Positions 1 to 9,949 of a stretch of DNA of 64,000 nucleotides are shown here, one piece after another. The notes below the pieces were generated by a model. It was not told where the DNA came from, ran no database searches, and was given only the letters and a program-made list of their open reading frames with translations. Origin of the DNA: [Scytonema hofmanni] UTEX 2349 (GTDB taxonomy: Bacteria; Cyanobacteriota; Cyanobacteriia; Cyanobacteriales; Nostocaceae); assembly GCF_000582685.1 (NCBI RefSeq), contig NZ_KK073768.1:2306483-2370482 (forward strand), read 5' to 3'. The translations under genes were made by a program, and so were the position numbers. Positions within the stretch are counted from its first letter, which is position 1. Each line of letters opens with the position of its first letter.

Positions 1-789
1 AATTAAAACTTACTTTGTGGGTTTAAAGCCCAGTTGAAACAAATAATTATACTGAAGATGGCTTGCACGGACGGTATAAAACGTCCTTGTTTCAATCCCA
101 CTATGAGTAAGGGTGGGTTGCCTTCTGCCTTCTGCCTCCTGCCTTCTGCCTTCTGAAACCTTCATCAACCTGAGAGTTCAGTGCTTAGTTTTATCTAAGT
201 TTCACTGGATTAGTTATGTACGGACTTACACCGTGATTCCCTAATCAACGAATCGCACTAGCCGACATTCCGCACCCAGGGGTGTCACAATCGGTAATGA
301 CTTAAAATCAACCAGATTACTTACTATAAATTATGCTTTAAAACCTTTTTTAATCAGTCAAAATAGCTAGATAAGGTATATAAAAACGTCAGGGTAAGCG
401 CATCTCAAACCCTATTGACACGGCAGTTTTGTGCTTTGAATAAACCCCAAATAAGTTCAAAATTACTACATTGAGCCAAGGGGTGGGATTGACATTTTCG
501 TCTTTATATGGTAAAAACATAAAAAGCTATTTGATTGACCTATGTTTTTTCAATCATTTACCACAATTTTTCCTATTTTGAATGAAAAATTGATATTTAG
601 ATAGAGTTTTAAGTTTTTTATATGTATCAATAGCTACAATAATAGATGCGCTTACCCTGATGAAAATGCTAGGTTGTTGCTTAAAATGTAGCAAAAGTTT
701 GAGAATACGACACTCGGCAATTCCGAGTAATTAAAAGTATTACCGAAGTATTTAAGATTACAAAAAATCATTCAACTTATCTAAAATTT
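1..789. other. Gene-free region upstream of the biosynthetic cluster
   Basis: No convincing gene is visible here. The first 150 bases hold simple CTGCCTT-type repeats and two short GTTGAAAC/GTTTCAAT stretches that resemble CRISPR repeat ends but do not form an array. A MITE-like element occupies 389-660. The remaining 129 bases before the FAAL start must hold the promoter of the cluster unless transcription begins inside the element. I see no clear sigma-70 boxes or operator. Confidence 0.5.
389..660. mobile_element. MITE-like element with 17-bp perfect terminal inverted repeats
   Basis: TCAGGGTAAGCGCATCT at 389-405 is matched by its exact reverse complement at 644-660, which defines a 272-bp element. 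The inside is AT-rich and has no open reading frame of useful length, so it looks like a non-autonomous deletion derivative of an insertion sequence. No clear target-site duplication is visible in the flanks. It ends 129 bases before the FAAL start and may carry or modify the promoter of the cluster. That last point is inference. Confidence 0.7.
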
Positions 790-3072
790 ATGCAAGATAT
801 TTTTTCTCCATACTTTCCAATTCTAACAAAATCTACTACGATAATAGATATTTTACAGCAGCACGCTATACAACACTCTGACAAAGAAGTTTTCATCTTT
901 ATTAAGCATTCTATTAACGATAAATCCCATGAAGAAACAAGATTAAACTATAAAGAACTCGATCAAGTATCTCGAAAAATAGCTAATATTTTGCTTCAGG
1001 AAAATAAAAATAGTAATTTACCTGTACTATTAGTTTTTCCTCCAGGATTAGATTTTATCAAGGCTTTTTTTGGATGTCTCTATGCAGGGATGATTGCAGT
1101 CCCAGCTAATCCACCCAGACGCAATCAAAGTTTAAAACGAATTCATTCGATAGTAGCAGATTCAGGAGCACGTATTGGTTTAACCAGCAAATCATTGTTA
1201 AAAAACTTACAGGATTTGCTGATAGATACATCAGATATAGAGGCTTTGCAATGGCTGGTAGTAGATGACCTAGAGTCCAATAATTCTTGTAGTGTACAAC
1301 AAGAAGCTATACCCCTAGTAAAACCCGAATCTATAGCGTTTTTGCAGTATACCTCTGGTTCAACTGGAGATCCAAAAGCTGTTATGGTCAGCCATAGTAA
1401 CCTAGTTCATAATGAACAAATGATTCAAAAAGCTTTTGGACATAGTAAGGAAACTCGTTTTGTGGGTTGGCTACCCCTTTACCATGATATGGGTTTAGTA
1501 GGTAATGTATTGCAACCATTGTTTTTAGGTATTACCTCAATTTTGATGTCTCCAGTAGACTTTCTACAACAACCTTATTATTGGTTGAAAGCTATTTCTG
1601 ATTATAGAGCTACTACTAGTGGTGGACCTAACTTTGCTTATGATTTATGTGTACGCAAAGTTACTTTAGAGCAGCGTTTAAGCTTAGACCTCAGTAGCTG
1701 GGAATTAGCCTTTAATGGAGCAGAAGCAATTAGAGCAGATACTTTAAAGGCATTTACAGAAGCTTTTGAACCCTGTGGGTTTCGTAGAACCGCCTTCTAT
1801 CCTTGTTATGGTATGGCAGAAACTACCCTGTTAGTATCAGGAGGAGAGAAGGAGGATGTGCCAGTTGTTTATTCATTAGATCGAGATGCTTTGAGACGAG
1901 GAGTGGCGATCGCTACTCCAAATCCGCAAGAAGAACAAACAACACAATTAGTAGTAGGGTGTGGACACTCTTGGGAGGAGGAAACTATACGGATTGTGAA
2001 CCCAGAAACATTAGTGACTTGTTTAGATTGCCAAGTCGGTGAAATTTGGGTGGCAGGTCCTCATGTAGCTCAAGGTTATTGGAATCGGTCTACACAGACA
2101 GAAAAAACCTTTAATGCCTACACAACAGATACTCAAGAAGGTCCATTTCTCCGCACTGGTGACTTGGGATTTTTGCATGATGAAGAATTGTTTGTTACAG
2201 GACGCATCAAAGATGTAATTATCATCCGAGGTCGTAACCATTATCCCCAAGATATTGAACTGACAGTAGAGAAAAGTCATCCAGCACTGAACCCCGGTAG
2301 CGGTGCAGCTTTTAGTGTAGAAATTAACGGTGAAGAAAGGTTAGTTATTGCTCAAGAAGTAAAACGTAATTATTTACGAAACCTCGATGTCAATGAAGTA
2401 GCTACAACCATTCGTAGAGCAGTATCGCAGGAACATGAATTACAGTTATACGCTGTGGTATTGTTGAAAACAGGAAGTATCCTCAAAACTTCCAGTGGGA
2501 AAATTCAACGTCAAGCTTGTCGAACTTCATTTTTAAACAATACTTTGAGTGTGGTAGGTCTGTGGAAGTTAGAAGATGAGTTATTAGAAGACCAAACATT
2601 ATCAACCACATCTGCATCAAACTCGGCTCATACTTTAAAAAAATCTCAATCTAATTTGACATCACAACCTCTAACTGGTAGTTCTAAATACAATTTGGAT
2701 TCTATCTTGAATTGGATTGAAACATGGTTAGCTAAAAAATTTAAAATACATCCTCATCAAATAGATACTAGTCAATCTTTTGCAGATTTTGGTATGGATT
2801 CAGTTATGTCTGTGGAATTTTCTCAAGCATTAGGAGATTGGTTAGAAATTCCGATAGAGGCAGCTATACTTTGGAAATTCTCCACAATTGAATCTTTAGG
2901 AAAATATTTAATTACTGAATTACAATTTACCAAACCCTCTTCTTCACAGCTACAATCCCAGCCTCAACAGGAAACTTTATCAGCACTCAATCAAATTTCT
3001 CAAACAGAAATTGAGTCATTAATTAATCAAGAAATATCAGCATTAGAAAAAATATTGGAGAAAGGGCAATGA
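790..3072 (+). CDS. Fatty acyl-AMP ligase with C-terminal acyl carrier protein (FAAL-ACP loading module)
   Basis: Activates a free fatty acid as acyl-AMP and loads it onto its own carrier domain to prime the assembly line. The ANL fold shows the P-loop motif YTSGSTGDPKAV near residue 187, the FAAL-typical stretch GGPNFAYDLCVRK near 278, and TSSGKIQRQ near 567, which carries the A10 lysine. An ACP follows with the phosphopantetheine site GMDSV near 665. The last 35 residues are charged and helical, as expected for a C-terminal docking segment. Its stop overlaps the next start as ATGA, so translation is probably coupled. No strong Shine-Dalgarno sequence precedes the ATG. The 760-residue length fits FAAL plus ACP. 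The fatty acid chain length cannot be read from the sequence. Confidence 0.93.
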   Translation: MQDIFSPYFPILTKSTTIIDILQQHAIQHSDKEVFIFIKHSINDKSHEETRLNYKELDQVSRKIANILLQENKNSNLPVLLVFPPGLDFIKAFFGCLYAGMIAVPANPPRRNQSLKRIHSIVADSGARIGLTSKSLLKNLQDLLIDTSDIEALQWLVVDDLESNNSCSVQQEAIPLVKPESIAFLQYTSGSTGDPKAVMVSHSNLVHNEQMIQKAFGHSKETRFVGWLPLYHDMGLVGNVLQPLFLGITSILMSPVDFLQQPYYWLKAISDYRATTSGGPNFAYDLCVRKVTLEQRLSLDLSSWELAFNGAEAIRADTLKAFTEAFEPCGFRRTAFYPCYGMAETTLLVSGGEKEDVPVVYSLDRDALRRGVAIATPNPQEEQTTQLVVGCGHSWEEETIRIVNPETLVTCLDCQVGEIWVAGPHVAQGYWNRSTQTEKTFNAYTTDTQEGPFLRTGDLGFLHDEELFVTGRIKDVIIIRGRNHYPQDIELTVEKSHPALNPGSGAAFSVEINGEERLVIAQEVKRNYLRNLDVNEVATTIRRAVSQEHELQLYAVVLLKTGSILKTSSGKIQRQACRTSFLNNTLSVVGLWKLEDELLEDQTLSTTSASNSAHTLKKSQSNLTSQPLTGSSKYNLDSILNWIETWLAKKFKIHPHQIDTSQSFADFGMDSVMSVEFSQALGDWLEIPIEAAILWKFSTIESLGKYLITELQFTKPSSSQLQSQPQQETLSALNQISQTEIESLINQEISALEKILEKGQ

Positions 3073-6000
3073 ACAATATTTATGAATCTAATCAAGAAAA
3101 ATCAGTTTCATTACAACGTTTACTTAATGCCCTTAAACAAGCTCGTACTCAAATTGAAAATACGGAACGTCAAAAGACTGAACCAATAGCTATTATTGGC
3201 ATGGGGTTTCGTTTTCCAGGTGGTGTTAAAGACCAAGAGACATTTTGGCAACTATTACATCATGGTGTAGATGCTATTACAGAAATTCCCCAAAATCGCT
3301 GGGATGTTGATCGCTACTATGATCCCAATCCTGACGCTTCCGGGAAAATATACACTCGTTATGGTGGGTTTTTGGATCAGGTAGACCAGTTTGATCCCCA
3401 ATTTTTCGGCATTGCTCCCCGTGAAGCAATGGACATGGACCCACAACACCGACTACTGTTAGAAATTACCTGGGAAGCCCTAGAAAACGCTGCCATAGCA
3501 CCAGAACGCCTCAAAGGTACTCAAACAGGCTTGTTTGTGGGCATGAGTTCAGATGATTATTCCCAACTCAGTTTAAATTTTGATGATTTAAATAGCTTAG
3601 ATGCTTATAGAGGTTTAGGGAGCGCACGTAGTATTGCCGTTGGTCGTTTGGCTCATATCCTAGATTTACAGGGCTTGGTGCTGCAACTAGATACATCCTG
3701 TTCATCTTCCTTACTAGGGATTCATTTAGCCTGTCAAAGCTTGCGTTCTGGTGAATGCAATCTAGCTTTAGCAGGTGGTGTAAATTTGATGCTTTCTCCC
3801 ATTAATACCATTTTAGGCTGTAAACTTCGGGCTTTATCAGTTGATGGACGTTGTAAAACTTTTGATGCTGGGGCTGATGGTTATGTCAGAGGAGAAGGTG
3901 GTGGCATAGTCGTACTTAAACGGTTGTCTGATGCTATAGCTGATGGTGACAACATTCTAGCTTTAATTCGCGGGTCTGCTGCTAACCATGACGGTAAAAG
4001 TAATGGATTAACCGCCCCTAATGGTGCTGCTCAAGAAGTAGTAATTAAGCAAGCTTTAGCTAATGCTAGGGTTACACCAGAACAAATTCAATATGTAGAG
4101 GTACATGGGACGGGTACACCCTTGGGAGATCCGATAGAAGTTTTGGCATTAGGACAAGTTTTGTGTCAAAATCGCTCCAAACAAGAACCATTAATGATTG
4201 GTTCACTCAAAACTAACTTTGGTCACTTGGAAGCAGCTGCGGGTATAGCCAGTTTAATTAAAGTGGTTTTATGTTTGCAAAACAAACAAATTCCACCCCA
4301 TTTGCACTTTCAAAATCCTAATCCTTATATACCTTGGGATAAATTAGCGATCGCTATTCCTACTCAGTTAACTGCTTTATCAGCACAAGATAGTCCACAT
4401 TTAGCCGGAGTTAGTTGCTTTGGCATGAGTGGCACAAATGTACATCTAATTGTCGAAGCAGCAGCAAATCAAGTTCAAATTGAAAATCATCAAGATTCAC
4501 AACTGCATCTATTGACACTCTCAGCTAAAACAGAATCAGCTTTGCAAGATTTAGCCCAAAAGTATCAAGATTTTTTAACTAAGCATCCCTCAGCCTCTAT
4601 TGCCGATGTATGTTTTACTGCTAACACAGGGCGATCGCACTTTGACCACCGATTAGCGATTATTGCCCAATCACATCAGCATTTACAACAACAATTAAAT
4701 TCATTCATTCAACAAACACCAGCTACAGAAGTAATTAGCGGTCAACTGACGAGCAAAAAACGCCCAAAAATTGCCTTTCTCTTCACCGGACAAGGTTCGC
4801 AATATGTGGGGATGGGCAAAGAACTATACCAAACTCAACCAGTTTTCCGCCAATGCTTAGACCAATGCGCTCAAATTCTCAGTTCTGAGCTAGATTATCC
4901 CCTATTGGAAATCTTGTATGCAGACACAACTGAAAATCCCCTGATTCATCAAACAGCCTATACCCAACCTGCCTTATTTGCTTTAGAATATGCCCTAGCT
5001 CAACTCTGGATTTCTTGGGGAGTGCAACCAGATATAGTTATGGGTCACAGTGTCGGTGAATACGTTGCTGCTTGTGTAGTCGGTATTTTTACCTTAGAAG
5101 ACGGACTCAAACTGATTACACAACGGGGACGGTTAATGCAACAGTTACCAGGTGGGGAAATGGTAGCAGTAATGGCATCAGCCGCACAAGTACAAGCAAT
5201 TATTGACAACTACAAAAACCAAATAGCAGTCGCTGCCTACAACACACCCAACAGCGTAGTAATTTCCGGTACAACCGCAGCCATCAAAGATGTTTGTCAA
5301 CAATTAACACAACAGGGAATCAAAACCAAACCTTTACAAGTATCTCACGCTTTCCACTCCCCTTTGATGCAGCCAATGTTGGCAGAATTTGCCGAAATAG
5401 CAGCAAAAATTACATACCATCAACCGCAAATTCCCTTAATTTCCAACCTCACAGGACAACCAGCCACAGCAGAAATAGCAACTGGACAATACTGGGTAAA
5501 TCATGTCACCCAACCAGTGAAATTTGCTGAGAGTGTCCACACATTACATCAACTGGGTTATAAAATTTGGTTAGAAATTGGCTCTCAGCCAGTATTGTTA
5601 GGAATGGCACGTCAACAGATTCCCGAAACAGAGCATTTAACCCTACCAAGTTTATATCCCAAACTGCCAGACTCACTACAATTATTGAGAACTTTAGCTA
5701 CACTATATGTATATAGTGTAGCAATTCATTGGCAGGATTTTCACAAAGTTAACCCCAACTGTCAGAAAATTCCCTTACCTACCTATCCATTTCAAAGACA
5801 ACGCTACTGGATTAATAGTAATTCAGAAGTAAAAAATCAATCCAGCAATTCCTTATCCTATCAAGGTAAAAAACGGCATCCAATTTTAGGTTATCGTTTG
5901 ACTGATTTAGCCGTCCTACCCCATACTTACATTTGGGAAACACCAATAGATGAATTTTACCTTTCTTGGTTAAAAGACCATCAGGTCTGGGATACCGTGA

Positions 6001-6308
6001 TTATGCCCCATACAGGATATTTGCAAATAGCTTTTGAAGCTACTCAGGAAGCTTTTAATCAACCCTGGAATAACATTAGTAATTTAAAACTGTACTATCC
6101 TCTGTTCTTGTCCACACAAGAGGAACAAAAAATACAGGTGATTCTCTCGCCACTATCAGATAGTAAAATGTTGCTTCAGGTGTATGGCTGTCGGCTGAGT
6201 AAGTCCTCCTCTGCATCAGAGTGGACTTTATACGCAGATGCACAAGTTTCATCTTCAGCAACCCATCCAGAACCAACAGCAAATTTACCGATATTAACAA
6301 AAATATGA
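3069..6308 (+). CDS. Type I PKS: KS-AT plus N-terminal half of a dehydratase
   Basis: First extension module, adding malonyl-CoA to the FAAL-loaded acyl chain. Residues 1-35 look like an N-terminal coiled-coil docking helix. KS spans about 38-465 with active-site DTSCSSS near 209 and both histidine motifs (EVHGTGTPLGDP, NFGHLEAAAG). AT spans about 568-890 with GHSVGEY near 659 and HAFH near 760, the malonyl-type signature. From about 937 a dehydratase N-terminal hot-dog starts (HPILGYRL). It has HQVWDTVIMP near 970, so the catalytic His is kept but the usual Gly of HxxxGxxxxP is Asp. The protein then stops at residue 1079, just where the hot-dog ends. The C-terminal half of the DH lies in the next gene, behind an LLM domain. 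It overlaps the next gene as ATGA at 6305-6308. Confidence 0.93.
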   Translation: MNNIYESNQEKSVSLQRLLNALKQARTQIENTERQKTEPIAIIGMGFRFPGGVKDQETFWQLLHHGVDAITEIPQNRWDVDRYYDPNPDASGKIYTRYGGFLDQVDQFDPQFFGIAPREAMDMDPQHRLLLEITWEALENAAIAPERLKGTQTGLFVGMSSDDYSQLSLNFDDLNSLDAYRGLGSARSIAVGRLAHILDLQGLVLQLDTSCSSSLLGIHLACQSLRSGECNLALAGGVNLMLSPINTILGCKLRALSVDGRCKTFDAGADGYVRGEGGGIVVLKRLSDAIADGDNILALIRGSAANHDGKSNGLTAPNGAAQEVVIKQALANARVTPEQIQYVEVHGTGTPLGDPIEVLALGQVLCQNRSKQEPLMIGSLKTNFGHLEAAAGIASLIKVVLCLQNKQIPPHLHFQNPNPYIPWDKLAIAIPTQLTALSAQDSPHLAGVSCFGMSGTNVHLIVEAAANQVQIENHQDSQLHLLTLSAKTESALQDLAQKYQDFLTKHPSASIADVCFTANTGRSHFDHRLAIIAQSHQHLQQQLNSFIQQTPATEVISGQLTSKKRPKIAFLFTGQGSQYVGMGKELYQTQPVFRQCLDQCAQILSSELDYPLLEILYADTTENPLIHQTAYTQPALFALEYALAQLWISWGVQPDIVMGHSVGEYVAACVVGIFTLEDGLKLITQRGRLMQQLPGGEMVAVMASAAQVQAIIDNYKNQIAVAAYNTPNSVVISGTTAAIKDVCQQLTQQGIKTKPLQVSHAFHSPLMQPMLAEFAEIAAKITYHQPQIPLISNLTGQPATAEIATGQYWVNHVTQPVKFAESVHTLHQLGYKIWLEIGSQPVLLGMARQQIPETEHLTLPSLYPKLPDSLQLLRTLATLYVYSVAIHWQDFHKVNPNCQKIPLPTYPFQRQRYWINSNSEVKNQSSNSLSYQGKKRHPILGYRLTDLAVLPHTYIWETPIDEFYLSWLKDHQVWDTVIMPHTGYLQIAFEATQEAFNQPWNNISNLKLYYPLFLSTQEEQKIQVILSPLSDSKMLLQVYGCRLSKSSSASEWTLYADAQVSSSATHPEPTANLPILTKI

Positions 6309-9300
6309 AATTTGGTTTAATGTTCTTTGCTAGTAGCGAAGATGCTTTAGTGGGTGATAAATATAGTCTGGTGATTGAAAGTGCTAAATTTGCTGATCAA
6401 CATGGCTTTTCTAGTATTTGGACACCAGAACGACATTATACTCAATTTGGTAGCCTCTACCCTAATCCGGCGGTATTAAATGCGGCACTAGCCAGGGAAA
6501 CTCAACAGATTCGCTTGCAAGCAGGTAGTGTGGTGATGCCTTTGCATCATCCCCTGGAAATAGCCGAAGCATGGGCTTTAGTAGATAATTTGTCAAATGG
6601 CAGGGTGGGAATATCCTTAGCATCTGGTTGGAATCCCAGCGATTTTGCTACTTGTCCCCAAAAGTATAGCGATCGCCAGCAAACCGTTTTTACCAATTTA
6701 GAAATACTGCAAAAACTCTGGCAAGGGGAATCTCTGAAAATTACCGACGGCAAAGGACAACCAGCAGAAATTCGTATTTATCCTACCCCTATACAGCCTC
6801 AACTTCCCATTTGGATCACCGCAGCAGGTAATCCTCAAACATACATCAAAGCCGGAGAAATCGGGGCAAACCTGTTAACACACCTACTGGATCAAGAAGT
6901 AGAAACCCTCGCAGAGAAAATATCTCTCTACCGTCAAGCTAGAGCTAAGTATGGTCACGATCCAGAAGCGGGTATAGTTTCACTCATGTTACATACCTTT
7001 GTCGGTCAAGACTTCGAGCAAGTACGAGAACAAGCCAGAATCCCTTACTGTAATTATCTCAAAGCTAACATTGAACTGCTCAAAGGACTAGCTCAAAGTC
7101 GGGGGCATGATGTAGATATTACTAAATTACCTGAGCGAGACTTAAAGGAATTTGTTAACTTTTTATATGACCGCTTTGCTATCTCTAGAGGCTTAATCGG
7201 TACTCCTGAAACTTGTCAAAAGTTACTAGAACAGCTAGACGGCATTGGAATTGATGAAGTAGCTTGTTTATTAGATTTTGGTTTAAGTAAAGAACTTATT
7301 CTCCAACATTTACTAGACCTGAATCAACTACGAGAAAATTACAATCATCATACACAAACTACTGGTATTCCCCAGCGAGCAATTTTTCCCACTACCCTCA
7401 ACAATGGTTCTCAAAAGTCGCTGGCAATTTCAACCACATCCCCTACTACTCCTCTAGAATCATTAGAAACCATCCGGTTGCGCTGTCAAGACCAAAGAAA
7501 CGCCCGCGAATTTTATCAATTATTACAGAAAAACGGCTTACAGCTACAGGAAACTTATCAAGGTATCCAAAATCTATGGTTAGGTGAAAGTGAAGCATTA
7601 GCGGAAGTGAAGTTACCTCATGCTGTTAACTTTGGTAATAGTTTTCAAGTCCGAGCCGCAGTATTAGATGCTTGTCACCAAGTATTAGGAGCTACATTAT
7701 TAGGTAAAATCCTATCTGGGGGAACAACCACCGATACACAGACTAATACCCCGGAAATGTCCTTGTATTTACCTACAGGGATCAAGAGTTTTCAAATTTA
7801 TGAATCTTTAGGAACAGAAGTTTGGAGTCATGCGGTACTGCGACAACATCGAGGTATTGATGGTATAGCTGCTCATCATGAGATTGAAGGAGATATTTAC
7901 ATCTTCAATCACAACGGTAAATTGGTAGTTAAAGTCACTGGATTGCAGATGCAAAGCACCAGTTCCAGTAAGTCTACCAGTCAGCAACAAAAAGGGGCAA
8001 ATTGGTTGTATGAATTACAATGGCAACCCCAACCAGAAAAAGAAGCAGTATCAAGCACAACAGAGCCGGGTTTATGGTTAATTTTTGGCGATCGCTCTGG
8101 TATCAGTCAAAATCTAGTACAGTTATTAGAAGCTCAAGGTGATACTTGTTGGCTAATCCAACATAGTGAAAACTCCCAAAACCAAACCCCAAACCAAATA
8201 GTCATTACACCTGGAAATCAAACCCAGATCCAACAACTCATCACTAACATCTTAGCCCCAGGAGTTCCCCCCTGTCGCGGAATTGTGCATCTATGGAGTT
8301 TAGATGTTACTCCCAGTCAAGAAACAACTTTAGCATCTCTACAACAGGATCAAGTCCTAACTACCACAAGTCTTTTACACTTAACACAAGCAATTATCCA
8401 AACTACCACAACTCAAACTCTACCCTTGTGGGTTGTAACTCAAGATGTGCAGAAAGTCGGAGCCCAAACCACCCCCCGTTCTCCTGCACAAGCTCCAATT
8501 TGGGGTTTAGGACGAGTTATAGCCACAGAACATCCCAAACTGTGGGGAGGATTAGTAGATTTAGACGGAGAATCTACACCAGAAACATCCGCTAAACAAT
8601 TACTGCAAATATTACAAGCAGATAGTCAAGAAGATCAAATAGTTTTACGTCAAGGACAACGCCATATTCTCCGCTTAGTGCGTAGTCAAAAAACACCAAC
8701 TTCATCCCCAACCATCCAACCCGATGCGACATATTTGATTACCGGGGGATTTGGACATTTTGGACTACAAAGCGCCCAATGGTTAGCCCAAAAAGGAGCA
8801 AAACACCTAGTTTTAATCGGACGCAAAAACCCATCTAGTCAAGCACAGGAAGTCATTAATACCTTAGAAAAAACAGGAGTTCAAGTTCTGGTTTTCCAAG
8901 GGGATGTATCTGATCCAGTAGACATGACAGAGGCGATCGCCACCATTAAATCCCACTGTCCACCCCTAAAAGGAATTTTCCACATCGCAGGTTTCAGCCA
9001 ACAAAGCCTATTATCAGATATCACCACCGACGATTTACAGGACATGTTGCGTCCTAAAGTTTTTGGCACATGGAACTTACACCAACTCACCCTAGAACTA
9101 AACCTGGACTTCTTCTTCAGTACCTCTTCCATGTCCCCAGTATTTGGTTCTCAAAAACTAGGACACTATGCAGCCGCTAACTACTTCCTAGATATTTTTG
9201 CTGAGTATCGTCACAGTATAGGTTTACCAGCCTTAACCGTGAATGTTGGCGCTCTAGCAGGTGGAGGAATGGCTTTAGCTTCACCGGAAGGGGAAAAATA

Positions 9301-9949
9301 TACTACCCAGATAGGTTTGAATTTAACCCATCCTGCTGATTTATTAGATGTGGCTGGAGGCTTTTTCACATCAGACGGTGTAGCAAATATCGTTATCGCC
9401 GATATGGATTGGTCAATCTTCAAACCTCTTTATGAAGGAACTACAGGCAAACTACTACTCGCACAAATAGAGGCACAAAGCAGTGTTGCTCAGGGAAAAC
9501 CAGGAGAACGAGATATCTTTTGGCAACAGTTGGAGACATTACCAGAAAGTGAACGTTATCACCAAATAGTAGCTTATTTACAACAAGAAGTAGCACAAAT
9601 TCTCGGTTACTCTGCTAATCAACCCCTGTTTAACCCAGAGGTTGGCTTCTTTGATTTAGGGATGGATTCTTTACTAGCTGTTGCTTTCAAAAATAAGCTA
9701 GAAACTAGTTTGGGTTCTTCTTTACCCACTGTATTGATTTTTGAACGACCGAATGTTACTAGTTTGACAGAGTACATTATTACCGAGGTCTTCAATTGGC
9801 AAATTTCAGCAGATTATGATCACAACAAACCAAAAGCAGAAGAACTAAGTTTAGAAGCCGAACTTTCGCAAACCATAGAACAATTATCTGAACAAACACT
9901 AGAAGATTTAATTAATCAAAAATTAGCTAGAGCTTTGGAGGACGACTAA
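6305..9949 (+). CDS. PKS: luciferase-like monooxygenase, C-terminal half of dehydratase, ketoreductase, ACP
   Basis: Completes the first PKS module. I start it at 6305, where ATG overlaps the previous stop and the LLM fold begins directly (MKFGLMFF). The longer frame from 6221 would add 28 unrelated residues. LLM (MupA/Atu3671-type, FMN-dependent) spans about 1-345 with TPERHYTQFG and GRVGISLASGW. The C-terminal DH hot-dog spans about 388-550 with the catalytic Asp in LDACHQ, but the GLxYGPxFQG signature is degraded (GLQLQETYQG). KR spans about 565-1000 with GGFGHFG near 812, the catalytic Tyr in GHYAAANYF, and no LDD motif, suggesting A-type stereochemistry. The ACP has GMDSL near 1119. The C-terminal 40 residues are a docking-like helix. 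The stop and next start share one base (TAATG). The LLM probably hydroxylates the alpha-carbon of the chain; this is inferred from microginin-type systems. Confidence 0.9.
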   Translation: MKFGLMFFASSEDALVGDKYSLVIESAKFADQHGFSSIWTPERHYTQFGSLYPNPAVLNAALARETQQIRLQAGSVVMPLHHPLEIAEAWALVDNLSNGRVGISLASGWNPSDFATCPQKYSDRQQTVFTNLEILQKLWQGESLKITDGKGQPAEIRIYPTPIQPQLPIWITAAGNPQTYIKAGEIGANLLTHLLDQEVETLAEKISLYRQARAKYGHDPEAGIVSLMLHTFVGQDFEQVREQARIPYCNYLKANIELLKGLAQSRGHDVDITKLPERDLKEFVNFLYDRFAISRGLIGTPETCQKLLEQLDGIGIDEVACLLDFGLSKELILQHLLDLNQLRENYNHHTQTTGIPQRAIFPTTLNNGSQKSLAISTTSPTTPLESLETIRLRCQDQRNAREFYQLLQKNGLQLQETYQGIQNLWLGESEALAEVKLPHAVNFGNSFQVRAAVLDACHQVLGATLLGKILSGGTTTDTQTNTPEMSLYLPTGIKSFQIYESLGTEVWSHAVLRQHRGIDGIAAHHEIEGDIYIFNHNGKLVVKVTGLQMQSTSSSKSTSQQQKGANWLYELQWQPQPEKEAVSSTTEPGLWLIFGDRSGISQNLVQLLEAQGDTCWLIQHSENSQNQTPNQIVITPGNQTQIQQLITNILAPGVPPCRGIVHLWSLDVTPSQETTLASLQQDQVLTTTSLLHLTQAIIQTTTTQTLPLWVVTQDVQKVGAQTTPRSPAQAPIWGLGRVIATEHPKLWGGLVDLDGESTPETSAKQLLQILQADSQEDQIVLRQGQRHILRLVRSQKTPTSSPTIQPDATYLITGGFGHFGLQSAQWLAQKGAKHLVLIGRKNPSSQAQEVINTLEKTGVQVLVFQGDVSDPVDMTEAIATIKSHCPPLKGIFHIAGFSQQSLLSDITTDDLQDMLRPKVFGTWNLHQLTLELNLDFFFSTSSMSPVFGSQKLGHYAAANYFLDIFAEYRHSIGLPALTVNVGALAGGGMALASPEGEKYTTQIGLNLTHPADLLDVAGGFFTSDGVANIVIADMDWSIFKPLYEGTTGKLLLAQIEAQSSVAQGKPGERDIFWQQLETLPESERYHQIVAYLQQEVAQILGYSANQPLFNPEVGFFDLGMDSLLAVAFKNKLETSLGSSLPTVLIFERPNVTSLTEYIITEVFNWQISADYDHNKPKAEELSLEAELSQTIEQLSEQTLEDLINQKLARALEDD

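Noticed and set aside
1..100. Possible remnant of a CRISPR array (GTTGAAAC and GTTTCAATCCC stretches)
   Set aside because: The two stretches are not copies of each other and no regular spacing or third unit is present; at most an array end lies outside the window.
6221..6304. Longer N-terminus for the LLM-DH-KR-ACP protein
   Set aside because: The 28 extra residues read through the DH coding region of the previous gene in another frame. The ATG at 6305 starts at the fold and overlaps the previous stop in the same way as neighbouring genes.
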